This document shows, piece by piece, positions 53,093 through 64,000 of a stretch of 64,000 nt of DNA; position 1 is the first letter of the stretch; every line of letters begins with the position of its first letter. Position numbers and translations under genes: made by a program. The DNA is from Haliclystus octoradiatus (Eukaryota; Cnidaria; Staurozoa; Stauromedusae; Haliclystidae): positions 682,001 through 746,000 of the forward strand of contig CAKAJK010000004.1 of the NCBI GenBank assembly GCA_916610825.1. The letters are read 5' to 3'. Below the pieces are notes generated by a model, which worked only from the letters and a program-made list of their open reading frames with translations, had not been told where the DNA came from and made no database searches.

Positions 53093-54054
53093 GAGAATTC
53101 AAATTTGACAAAAACTGTCCAAAATGACCACGAACAATGCCAAACTCCCATAGGAAATAAAAATTAGCAATAACAATCCTAAATAACCAAAAACAATGCC
53201 TAAATCCCATGGGAATTCAAAATTAACAATAACAGTCCTAAATAACCAAAAACAATGCCTAATTCCCATGGGAATTCAAAATTAATAAAATCAGTCCTAA
53301 ATGACCATAAACAATGCCTAATTCCAAAGGGAATTCAAATTTGACAAAAACTGTCCAAAATGACCACGAACAATGCCAAACTCCCATAGGAAATAAAAAT
53401 TAGCAATAACAATCCTAAATAACCAAAAACAATGCCTAAATCCCATTGGAATTCAAAATTAACAGTAACAGTCCTAAATAACCAAAAACAATGCCCCATT
53501 CCCATAGGAATTCTAAATTAATAAAAACAGTCTTAAATGACAATAAACAATGCATAATTCCCAAGGGAATTCAGATTCAACAAAATCAATCATAAATGAC
53601 CATGAACAATGCCTATTTCCCATAGGATCTCAAAATTACCAAAAAAAATGCCTAATTAACATTGGAATTCAAAATTAACAATAACAGTCCTAAATAACCA
53701 ATAACAATGCTTAAATCCCATTGGAATTCAAAATTAACAGTAACAGTCCTAAATAACCAAAAACAATGACTAATTCCTATGACAATTCAAATTTTACAAA
53801 ATCAATCCTAAATGACCATAAACAATGCCTAATTTCCAAGGGAATTCAGATTTGACAAAAACAGTCCAAAATGACCGAGAACAATGATAAATTCCCATAG
53901 GAATTCAAACTAGACAAATCATTCTTAAATGACCAAAAACAATGCTTAATTCCCATAGGAACTTGAAATGACCAAAAACAATGCCTAATTCCCATAGGAA
54001 TTCAAAATTAATAAAAACAGTCCTAAATGACCAAAAACAATGCCTAATTCCCAT

Positions 54055-55702
54055 AAGAATTTAAATTTGACAAAAACAGTCCAAAATGACCACGAAAAAG
54101 GATAAATCCCCATGGGATTCAATTTCGACAAAATCAGTCTAAAAAGTTCAAAAACAATGCTAAATTCCCATAGGAACTTGAAATGATCAAAAACAATGCC
54201 TAATTCCCATGAGAATTCAAATTTGACAAAAAAAGTCTAAAATGACCACAAACAATGCCAAACTCCCATAGGAAATAAAAATTAACAACAACAGTCCTAA
54301 ATAACCAAAAACAATGCCTAAATCCCATGGGAATTCAAAATTAACAATAACAGTCCTAAATAACCAAAAATAATGCCTAATTCCAATGGGAATTCAAAAT
54401 TAATAAAAACAGTCCTAAATGACCAAGAACAATGCCTAATTCCTATGACAATTCAAATTTGACAAAATCAGTCCAAAATGACCGTGAACAATGATAAATC
54501 CCCTTGGGATTTGAAATTCGACAAAATCAGTCCAAAAAATCCAAAAACAATACCTAACTCCCATAGGAACTTGAAATGACCAAGAAAAATGCCTAATTCC
54601 CATACGAGATTAAAATGACCAAAAACATTGCCTAATTCCCATAGGAAATAAAAATTAACAATAACAGTCCTAAATAACCAAAAACAATGCTTAAATCCCA
54701 TGGAAAGTCAAAATTAACAATAACAGTCCTAAATAACCAAAAACAATGCCTAATTCCCATGGGAATTCAAAATTAATAAAAACAGTCCTAAATGACCATA
54801 AACAATGCCTAATTCCCAAGGGAATTCAGATTTAACAAAAACAGTCCAAAATGACCATGAACAATGCCTACTTCCCATAAAATCTCAAAATTAACAAAAA
54901 CAATGCCTAATTAACATGGGAATTCAAAATTAACAATAACAGTCCTAAATAACCAATAACAATGCTTAAATCCCATTGGAATTCAAAATTAACAGTAACA
55001 GTCCTAAATAACCAAAAACAATGCCCAATTCCCATGGGAATTCTAAATTAATAAAAACAGTCCAAAATGACCATGAACAATGCCTATTTCCCTTAGGAAC
55101 TCAAAATTACCAAAAACAATGCCTAATTAGCATGGGAATTCAAAATTATCAATAACAATCCTAAATAACCAAAAACAGTCCTAAATGACCGCGAAAAAGG
55201 ATAAATCCCCATGGGATTCATTTTCGACAAAATCAGTCCAAAAAGTCCAAAAACAATGCTAAATTCCCATAGGAACTTGAAATGACCAAAAACAATGCCT
55301 AATTCTTATGAGAATTCAAATTTGACAAAAACTGTCCAAAATGACCACGAACAATGCCAAACTCCCATAGGAAATAAAAATTAGCAATAACAATCCTAAA
55401 TAACCAAAAACAATGCCTAAATCCCATGGGAATTCAAAATTAACAATAACAGTCCTAAATAACCAAAAACAATGCCTAATTCCCATGGGAATTCAAAATT
55501 AATAAAATCAGTCCTAAATGACCATAAACAATGCCTAATTCCAAAGGGAATTCAGATTTGACAAAAACAGTCCAAAATGACCGCGAACAATGATAAATTC
55601 CTATTTGAATTCAAACTAGACAAAATCAGTCCTAAATGATTGAAAACGATGCTTAATTCCCATAGGAACTTGAAATGACCAAAAACAATGCCTAATTCCC
55701 AT
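54055..55702 (+). repeat. Type B block, second in unit 13, 1,648 bp
   Basis: This block is colinear with 44,193-45,840 at +9,862, including CCCATAAGAATTT and AGTCTAAAAAGTTC. Confidence 0.87.
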
Positions 55703-57067
55703 AGGAATTCAAATTTGACAAAAACAGTCCAAAATGACCGCGAACAATGATAAATCCCTATGGGATTTCAATTTCCACAAAATCAGTCCAAAAAGTCCAA
55801 AAACAATGCCTAACTCCCATAGGAACTTGTAATGACCAAAAAAATCCCTAATTCCCATGATAATTCAAAATTAACAATAACAATCCTATATAACCAAAAA
55901 CAATGCCTAATTCCCATGGGAATTCAGATTTGACAAAAACAGTCCAAAATGACCGCGAACAATGATAAATTCCTATTTGAATTCAAACTAGACAAAATCA
56001 GTCCTAAATGATTGAAAACGATGCTTAATTCCCATAGGAACTTGAAATGACCAAAAACAATGCCTAATTCCCATAGGAATTCAAATTTGACAAAAACTGT
56101 CCAAAATGACCACGAACAATGCCAAACTCCGATAGGAAATAAAAATTAGCAATAACAATCCTAAATAACCAAAAACAATGCCTAATTCCCATGGGAATTC
56201 AAAATTAATAAAATCAGTCCTAAATGACCATAAATAATGCCTAATTCCCAAGGGAATTCAGATTTGACAAAAACAGTCCAAAATGACCGAGAACAATGAT
56301 AAATTCCCATGGGAATTCAAACTAGACAAAATCAGTCCTAAATGAACGAAAACAATGCTTAATTCCCATAGGAACTTGAAATGACCAAAAACAATGCTAA
56401 ATTCCCATAGGAACTTGAAATGATCAAAAACAATGCCTAATTCCCATAGGAATTCAAAATTAATAAAAACAGTCCTAAATGACCAAAAACAATGCCTAAT
56501 TCCCATGGGAATCCAAAATTCACAATAACAGTCCTAAATAACCAAAAACAATGTCTAATTCCCATGAGAATTCAAATTTGACAAAAACAGTCCAAAATGA
56601 CCGCGAACAATGATAAATCCCTATGGGATTTCAATTTCGACAAAATCAGTCCAAAAAGTCCAAAAACAATGCTAAATTCTCATAGGAACTTAAAATGACC
56701 AAAAACAATGCCTATTTCCCATAGGAACTCAAAATTATTAAAATCAATGCCTAATTCCCATGGGAATCCAAAAGTAATAAAAACAGTCTTAAATGCCCAA
56801 AAACAATGCCTAATTCCCTTGAGAATTCAAATTTGACAAAAACAGTCCAAAATGACCGCGAACAATGATAAATCCCTATGGGATTTCAATTTCGACAAAA
56901 TCAGTCCAAAAAGTCCAAAAACAATGCTAAATTCTCATAGGAACTTGAAATGACCAAAAACAATGCCTATTTCCCATAGGAACTCAAAATTATTAAAATC
57001 AATGCCTAATTCCCATGGGAATCCAAAAGTAATAAAAACAGTCTTAAATGCCCAAAAACAATGCCTA

Positions 57068-60000
57068 ATTCCCTTGAGAATTCAAATTTGACAAAAAAAG
57101 TCTAAAATGACCACAAACAATGCCAAACTCCCATAGGAAATAAAAATTAACAATAACAGTCCTAAATAACCAAAAACAATGCCTAAATCCCATGGGAATT
57201 CAAAATTAACAATAACAGTCCTAAATAGTCAAAAACAATGCCAAACTCCCATAGGAAATAAAATTAACAATAACAGTCCCAAATAACCAAAAACAATGCT
57301 TAAATCCCATGGGAATTCAAAGTTCACAATAACAGTCCTAAATAGTCAAAAACAATGCCTGATTCCCATGGGACTTCAAAATAAAATAAACCGATCCAAA
57401 ATGACCGTGAACAATGATAGATCTCCAAGGAATTTAAAATTCGACAAAATCTGTCCAAAAATTCCGAAAACAGTGCTTACCTCACATAGGAACTTGAAAT
57501 TACCAAAAACAATGCCTAATTACCATGGGAATTCAAAATTAATAAAAACAGTCCAAAATGACCGTGAACAATGATAAATCCCTATGGGATTTAAAATTCG
57601 ACAAAATCAGTCCAAAAAGTCCAAAAACATTGCCTAACTCCCATAGGAACTTGTAATGACCAAAAAAATGCCTAATTCCCATGATAATTCAAATTTGAAA
57701 ACAACAGTCGAAAATGACCGAGAACAATGATAAATTCCCATGCGAATTCAAACTAGACAAAATCAGTCCTAATTGACCAAAAACAATGACAATGACCTAA
57801 TTGACAAAAATAGTCCTAAATGACCAAAAACAATGCCTAATTCCCATAAGAATTTAAATTTGACAAAAACAGTCCAAAATGACCACGAAAAAGGATAAAT
57901 CCCCATGGGATTCAATTTCGACAAAATCAGTCCAAAAAGTTCAAAAACAATGCTAAATTCCCATAGGAACTTGAAATGATCAAAAACAATGCCTAATTCC
58001 CATGAGAATTCAAATTTGACAAAAAAAGTCTAAAATGACCACAAACAATGCCAAACTCCCATAGGAAATAAAAATTAACAACAACAGTCCTAAATAACCA
58101 AAAACAATGCCTAAATCCCATGGGAATTCAAAATTAACAATAACAGTCCTAAATAACCAAAAATAATGCCTAATTCCAATGGGAATTCAAAATTAATAAA
58201 AACAGTCCTAAATGACCAAGAACAATGCCTAATTCCTATGACAATTCAAATTTGACAAAATCAGTCCAAAATGACCGTGAACAATGATAAATCCCCTTGG
58301 GATTTGAAATTCGACAAAATCAGTCCAAAAAATCCAAAAACAATACCTAACTCCCATAGGAACTTGAAATGACCAAGAAAAATGCCTAATTCCCATACGA
58401 GATTAAAATGACCAAAAACATTGCCTAATTCCCATAGGAAATAAAAATTAACAATAACAGTCCTAAATAACCAAAAACAATGCTTAAATCCCATGGAAAG
58501 TCAAAATTAACAATAACAGTCCTAAATAACCAAAAACAATGCCTAATTCCCATGGGAATTCAAAATTAATAAAAACAGTCCTAAATGACCATAAACAATG
58601 CCTAATTCCCAAGGGAATTCAGATTTAACAAAAACAGTCCAAAATGACCATGAACAATGCCTATTTCCCATAAAATCTCAAAATTAACAAAAACAATGCC
58701 TAATTAACATGGGAATTCAAAATTAACAATAACAGTCCTAAATAACCAATAACAATGCTTAAATCCCATTGGAATTCAAAATTAACAGTAACAGTCCTAA
58801 ATAACCAAAAACAATTCCCAATTCCCATGGGAATTCTAAATTAATAAAAACAGTCCAAAATGACCATGAACAATGCCTATTTCCCTTAGGAACTCAAAAT
58901 TAACAAAAACAATGCCTAATTAACATGGGAATTCAAAATTAACAATAACAGTCCTAAATAACCAATAACAATGCTTAAATCCCATTGGAATTCAAAATTA
59001 ACAGTAACAGTCCTAAATAACCAAAAACAATTCCCAATTCCCATGGGAATTCAAAATTAATAAAATCAGTCCTAAATGACCATAAACAATGCCTAATTCC
59101 AAAGGGAATTCAGATTTGACAAAAACAGTCCAAAATGACCGCGAACAATGATAAATTCCTATTTGAATTCAAACTAGACAAAATCAGTCCTAAATGATTG
59201 AAAACGATGCTTAATTCCCATAGGAACTTGAAATGACCAAAAACAATGCCTAATTCCCATAGGAATTCAAATTTGACAAAAACAGTCCAAAATGACCGCG
59301 AACAATGATAAATCCCTATGGGATTTCAATTTCCACAAAATCAGTCCAAAAAGTCCAAAAACAATGCCTAACTCCCATAGGAACTTGTAATGACCAAAAA
59401 AATCCCTAATTCCCATGATAATTCAAAATTAACAATAACAATCCTATATAACCAAAAACAATGCCTAATTCCCATGGGAATTCAGATTTGACAAAAACAG
59501 TCCAAAATGACCGCGAACAATGATAAATTCCTATTTGAATTCAAACTAGACAAAATCAGTCCTAAATGATTGAAAACGATGCTTAATTCCCATAGGAACT
59601 TGAAATGACCAAAAACAATGCCTAATTCCCATAGGAATTCAAATTTGACAAAAACTGTCCAAAATGACCACGAACAATGCCAAACTCCCATAGGAAATAA
59701 AAATTAGCAATAACAATCCTAAATAACCAAAAACAATGCCTAATTCCCATGGGAATTCAAAATTAATAAAATCAGTCCTAAATGACCATAAACAATGCCT
59801 AATTCCCAAGGGAATTCAGATTTGACAAAAACAGTCCAAAATGACCGAGAACAATGATAAATTCCCATGGGAATTCAAACTAGACAAAATCAGTCCTAAA
59901 TGAACGAAAACAATGCTTAATTCCCATAGGAACTTGAAATGACCAAAAACAATGCTAAATTCCCATAGGAACTTGAAATGATCAAAAACAATGCCTAATT

Positions 60001-60625
60001 CCCATAGGAATTCAAAATTAATAAAAACAGTCCTAAATGACCAAAAACAATGCCTAATTCCCATGGGAATCCAAAATTAACAATAACAGTCCTAAATAAC
60101 CAAAAACAATGTCTAATTCCCATGAGAATTCAAATTTGACAAAAACAGTCCAAAATGACCGCGAACAATGATAAATCCCTATGGGATTTCAATTTCGACA
60201 AAATCAGTCCAAAAAGTCCAAAAACAATGCTAAATTCTCATAGGAACTTAAAATGACCAAAAACAATGCCTATTTCCCATAGGAACTCAAAATTATTAAA
60301 ATCAATGCCTAATTCCCATGGGAATCCAAAATTAATAAAAACAGTCTTAAATGCCCAAAAACAATGCCTAATTCCCTTGAGAATTCAAATTTGACAAAAA
60401 CAGTCCAAAATGACCGCGAACAATGATAAATCCCTATGGGATTTCAATTTCGACAAAATCAGTCCAAAAAGTCCAAAAACAATGCTAAATTCTCATAGGA
60501 ACTTGAAATGACCAAAAACAATGCCTATTTCCCATAGGAACTCAAAATTATTAAAATCAATGCCTAATTCCCATGGGAATCCAAAAGTAATAAAAACAGT
60601 CTTAAATGCCCAAAAACAATGCCTA
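57068..60625 (+). repeat. HOR unit 14, short mixed A/B unit, 3,558 bp
   Basis: This unit is the same length and structure as unit 12 at +9,862, including the lost monomer in the head, the shortened B block and the 255-bp doublet at the end. AAAATTAATAAAAACAGTC near 60,328 replaces AAAAGTAATAA of unit 12. Confidence 0.9.
57848..59260 (+). repeat. Shortened type B block in unit 14, 1,413 bp
   Basis: This block is colinear with 47,986-49,398, including both AACAATTCCC markers (near 58,812 and 59,027). Confidence 0.83.
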
Positions 60626-61895
60626 ATTCCCTTGAGAATTCAAATTTGACAAAAAAAGTCTAAAATGACCACAAACAATGCCAAACTCCCATAGGAAATA
60701 AAAATTAACAATAACAGTCCTAAATAACCAAAAACAATGCCTAATTACCATGGGAATTCAAAATTAACAATAACAATCCTATATAACCAAAAACAATGCC
60801 TAATTCCCATGGGAATTCAAAATTAATACAAACAGTCCAAAATGACCGTGAACAATGATAAATCCCTATGGGATTTAAAATTCGACAAAATCAGTCCAAA
60901 AAGTCCAAAAACAATGCCTAACTCCCATAGGAACTTGTAATGACCAAAAAAATGCCTAATTCCCATGATAATTCAAATTTGAAAACAACAGTCGAAAATG
61001 ACCGAGAACAATGATAAATTCCCATGCGAATTCAAACTAGACAAAATCAGTCCTAATTGACCAAAAACAATGACAATGACCTAATTGACAAAAATAGTCC
61101 TAAATGACCATAAACAATGCCTAATTCCAAAGGGAATTCAGATTTAATAAAAACAGTCCAAAATGACCATGAACAATGCCTATTTCCCATAGGATCTCAA
61201 AATTACCAAAAACAATGCCTAATTAACATGGGAATCCAAATTAACAATAACAGTCCTAAATAACCAATAACAATGCTTAAATCCCATTGGAATTCAAAAT
61301 TAACAGTAACAGTCCTAAATAACCAAAAACAATGCCCCATTCCCATAGGAATTCCAAATTAATAAAAACAGTCTTAAATGACAATAAACAATGCATAATT
61401 CCCAAGGGAATTCAGATTCAACAAAATCAATCCTAAATCACCATGAACAATGCCTATTTCCCATAGGATCTCAAAATTACCAAAAAAAATGCCTAATTAA
61501 CATTGGAATTCAAAATTAACAATAACAGTCCTAAATAACCAATAACAATGCTTAAATCCCATTGGAATTCAAAATTAACAGTAACAGTCCTAAATAACCA
61601 AAAACAATGACTAATTCCTATGACAATTCAAATTTTACAAAATCAATCCTAAATGACCATAAACAATGCCTAATTTCCAAGGGAATTCAGATTTGACAAA
61701 AACAGTCCAAAATGACCGAGAACAATGATAAATTCCCATAGGAATTCAAACTAGACAAATCATTCTTAAATGACCAAAAACAATGCTTAATTCCCATAGG
61801 AACTTGAAATGACCAAAAACAATGCCTAATTCCCATAGGAATTCAAAATTAATAAAAACAGTCCTAAATGACCAAAAACAATGCCTAATTCCCAT

Positions 61896-63519
61896 GAGAA
61901 TTTAAATTTGACAAAAACAGTCCAAAATGACCACGAAAAAGGATAAATCCCCATGGGATTCAATTTCGACAAAATCAGTCCAAAAAGTTCAAAAACAATG
62001 CTAAATTCCCATAGGAACTTGAAATGATCAAAAACAATGCCTAATTCCCATGAGAATTCAAATTTGACAAAAAAAGTCTAAAATGACCACAAACAATGCC
62101 AAACTCCCATAGGAAATAAAAATTAACAACAACAGTCCTAAATAACCAAAAACAATGCCTAAATCCCATGGGAATTCAAAATTAACAATAACAGTCCTAA
62201 ATAACCAAAAATAATGCCTAATTCCAATGGGAATTCAAAATTAATAAAAACAGTCCTAAATGACCAAGAACAATGCCTAATTCCTATGACAATTCAAATT
62301 TGACAAAATCAGTCCAAAATGACCGTGAACAATGATAAATCCCCTTGGGATTTGAAATTCGACAAAATCAGTCCAAAAAATCCAAAAACAATACCTAACT
62401 CCCATAGGAACTTGAAATGACCAAGAAAAATGCCTAATTCCCATACGAGATTAAAATGACCAAAAACATTGCCTAATTCCCATAGGAAATAAAAATTAAC
62501 AATAACAGTCCTAAATAACCAAAAACAATGCTTAAATCCCATGGAAAGTCAAAATTAACAATAACAGTCCTAAATAACCAAAAACAATGCCTAATTCCCA
62601 TGGGAATTCAAAATTAATAAAAACAGTCCTAAATGACCATAAACAATGCCTAATTCCCAAGGGAATTCAGATTTAACAAAAACAGTCCAAAATGACCATG
62701 AACAATGCCTATTTCCCATAAAATCTCAAAATTAACAAAAACAATGCCTAATTAACATGGGAATTCAAAATTAACAATAACAGTCCTAAATAACCAATAA
62801 CAATGCTTAAATCCCATTGGAATTCAAAATTAACAGTAACAGTCCTAAATAACCAAAAACAATGCCCAATTCCCATGGGAATTCTAAATTAATAAAAACA
62901 GTCCAAAATGACCATGAACAATGCCTATTTCCCTTAGGAACTCAAAATTACCAAAAACAATGCCTAATTAGCATGGGAATTCAAAATTATCAATAACAAT
63001 GCTAAATAACCAAAAACAGTCCTAAATGACCGCGAAAAAGGATAAATCCCCATGGGATTCATTTTCGACAAAATCAGTCCAAAAAGTCCAAAAACAATGC
63101 TAAATTCCCATAGGAACTTGAAATGACCAAAAACAATGCCTAATTCTTATGAGAATTCAAATTTGACAAAAACTGTCCAAAATGACCACGAACAATGCCA
63201 AACTCCCATAGGAAATAAAAATTAGCAATAACAATCCTAAATAACCAAAAACAATGCCTAAATCCCATGGGAATTCAAAATTAACAATAACAGTCCTAAA
63301 TAACCAAAAACAATGCCTAATTCCCATGGGAATTCAAAATTAATAAAATCAGTCCTAAATGACCATAAACAATGCCTAATTCCAAAGGGAATTCAGATTT
63401 GACAAAAACAGTCCAAAATGACCGCGAACAATGATAAATTCCTATTTGAATTCAAACTAGACAAAATCAGTCCTAAATGATTGAAAACGATGCTTAATTC
63501 CCATAGGAACTTGAAATGA
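61896..63519 (+). repeat. Type B block in unit 15
   Basis: This block is colinear with 41,583 onward at +20,313. At 63,264 it has CCCATGGG where units 11 and 13 have CCCTAGGG. It is interrupted at about 63,519 by a jump back of 1,099 bp within the same block. Confidence 0.85.
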
Positions 63520-64000
63520 CCAAGAAAAATGCCTAATTCCCATACGAGATTAAAATGACCAAAAACATTGCCTAATTCCCATAGGAAATAAAAATTAACA
63601 ATAACAGTCCTAAATAACCAAAAACAATGCTTAAATCCCATGGAAAGTCAAAATTAACAATAACAGTCCTAAATAACCAAAAACAATGCCTAATTCCCAT
63701 GGGAATTCAAAATTAATAAAAACAGTCCTAAATGACCATAAACAATGCCTAATTCCCAAGGGAATTCAGATTTAACAAAAACAGTCCAAAATGACCATGA
63801 ACAATGCCTATTTCCCATAAAATCTCAAAATTAACAAAAACAATGCCTAATTAACATGGGAATTCAAAATTAACAATAACAGTCCTAAATAACCAATAAC
63901 AATGCTTAAATCCCATTGGAATTCAAAATTAACAGTAACAGTCCTAAATAACCAAAAACAATGCCCAATTCCCATGGGAATTCTAAATTAATAAAAACAG
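63520..64000 (+). repeat. Start of 1,099-bp tandem duplication of type B sequence
   Basis: From the CCAAG at 63,520 the sequence repeats that starting at 62,421 (CCAAGAAAAATGCC, then CATACGAGATTAAAATG) and continues to the window end. The shared junction text is CCCATAGGAACTTGAAATG followed by ACCAA. 1,099 equals 14 long plus 7 short monomers. An open frame at 63,393-63,641 is a chimera created by this join. Confidence 0.87.

Larger units (their letters stand above)
50764..57067 (+). repeat. HOR unit 13, long mixed A/B unit, 6,304 bp
   Basis: This is unit 11 minus 922 bp. The first 1.97 kb matches unit 11 at +10,784, and from 52,739 onward it matches at +9,862. Shared private variants with unit 11 include ATACAAACAG near 51,297 (40,513 in unit 11) and GATAAATCTTCAAGG near 51,111. 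Confidence 0.9.
52739..60744 (+). repeat. Segmental duplication, right copy, 8,006 bp
   Basis: This is the partner of 42,877-50,882. Its left edge is the 922-bp deletion junction and its right edge is a separate 333-bp deletion junction at about 60,744. The real duplication is probably larger and its visible ends were trimmed by later deletions. Private substitutions include CAATCATAAATG near 53,588, CCTACTTCCC near 54,868 and GATAGATCTCC near 57,417. Confidence 0.9.
1..64000 (+). repeat. Satellite array with 59/39-bp monomers in nested higher-order repeats
   Basis: Every part of the window can be read as head-to-tail copies of one AT-rich monomer in the same orientation, and no unique sequence interrupts it. 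The modal monomer is 59 bp; a 39-bp form is interspersed in a fixed order that repeats every 3.6-7.2 kb. The module consensus is AATTCCCATGGGAATTCAAA (P), then ATTAACAATAACAGTCCTAA (M), then ATGACCAAAAACAATGCCT (C). The reference monomer counts A28 T13 C13 G5, about 30% GC with strong A-over-T and C-over-G skew on this strand. Neither array edge is seen, so the true array is longer than 64 kb. Such arrays are typical of eukaryotic centromeric or heterochromatic satellites; a centromeric role is inference only. No gene, tRNA, rRNA or transposon is visible. Confidence 0.97.
60626..64000 (+). repeat. HOR unit 15, partial (runs off window), mixed A/B
   Basis: The unit begins like unit 13 but lost 333 bp (three long plus four short monomers) at 60,744-60,745, where TAACC...AATGCCTAA joins directly to TTACCATGGG. 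From there it follows unit 13 at +9,529 and unit 11 at +20,313. It keeps the 922-bp section that unit 13 lost. It contains a further tandem duplication after 63,519 and is cut off by the window end. Confidence 0.88.

Noticed and set aside
1-64000. CRISPR array
   Set aside because: Repeats of 39-59 bp lie head to tail, but there are no unique spacers: the intervening sequence is itself repeated, and no cas-like gene is present.
1-64000. CENP-B-box-like motif or telomere repeat
   Set aside because: I saw no match to the CENP-B box pattern and no tandem TTAGGG or TTTAGGG. CCCTAA strings such as near 45,984 are isolated parts of monomers.
1-64000. Window as a pure assembly artefact
   Set aside because: Units carry distinct, mutually consistent substitutions and exact offset arithmetic (10,784 + 9,529 = 20,313), which an artefact would not readily produce. 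Local collapse or false duplication, especially the 9,862-bp pair, still cannot be excluded without reads.

Overview
The whole 64-kb window is one uninterrupted satellite-DNA array. I find no gene, RNA gene, transposable element or unique-sequence flank. Long, AT-rich, gene-free arrays with nested higher-order repeats (HORs) indicate a eukaryotic chromosome, either (peri)centromeric or heterochromatic-block DNA. The species cannot be fixed from the sequence. All repeats point the same way, and the + strand is strongly A-rich and C-over-G: a reference monomer counts A28 T13 C13 G5.

The basic unit is a 59-bp monomer made of three roughly 20-bp modules. P carries a dyad, perfect in many copies as AATTCCCATGGGAATT. 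M is typically ATTAACAATAACAGTCCTAA. C is typically ATGACCAAAAACAATGCCT. M and C resemble each other. About a quarter of monomers are 39-bp forms lacking M, and a rare 41-bp form lacks P. Counting the conserved CAATG anchor through bases 1-3625 gives 50 long and 17 short monomers plus two 6-bp duplications, which sums exactly to 3,625 bp.

Monomers are organised into an HOR ('type A') with a canonical period of 3,723 bp (69 monomers). Using the recurrent segment beginning ATTCCCTTGAGAATTC as the phase mark, fifteen consecutive units start at 1, 3626, 8997, 12563, 16286, 20009, 21330, 25053, 28776, 34392, 39980, 47206, 50764, 57068 and 60626. Units 4, 5, 7 and 8 are exactly 3,723 bp. The others differ by losses, duplications or an added ~1.65-kb block ('type B'). 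Type B occurs once as an outpost at 6.8-8.5 kb, is absent from about 8.5 to 37.6 kb, and then occurs in every unit to the end.

Layout: 1-37.6 kb is a mostly regular 3.7-kb A array with one B insertion, one severely truncated unit (20.0-21.3 kb) and one unit with an internal 2,068-bp duplication (28.8-34.4 kb). From 37.6 to 64 kb is a mixed A/B array in which long (6.3-7.2 kb) and short (3,558-bp) units alternate. There, 42,877-50,882 and 52,739-60,744 form an indel-free, nearly identical 8-kb pair at an offset of 9,862 bp. Nearly all length differences are sums of 59 and 39, so recombination kept monomer register. Short open frames recur on both strands only because the repeat recurs, and I do not regard them as genes. 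The notable content is the nested repeat architecture and the recombination history it records.
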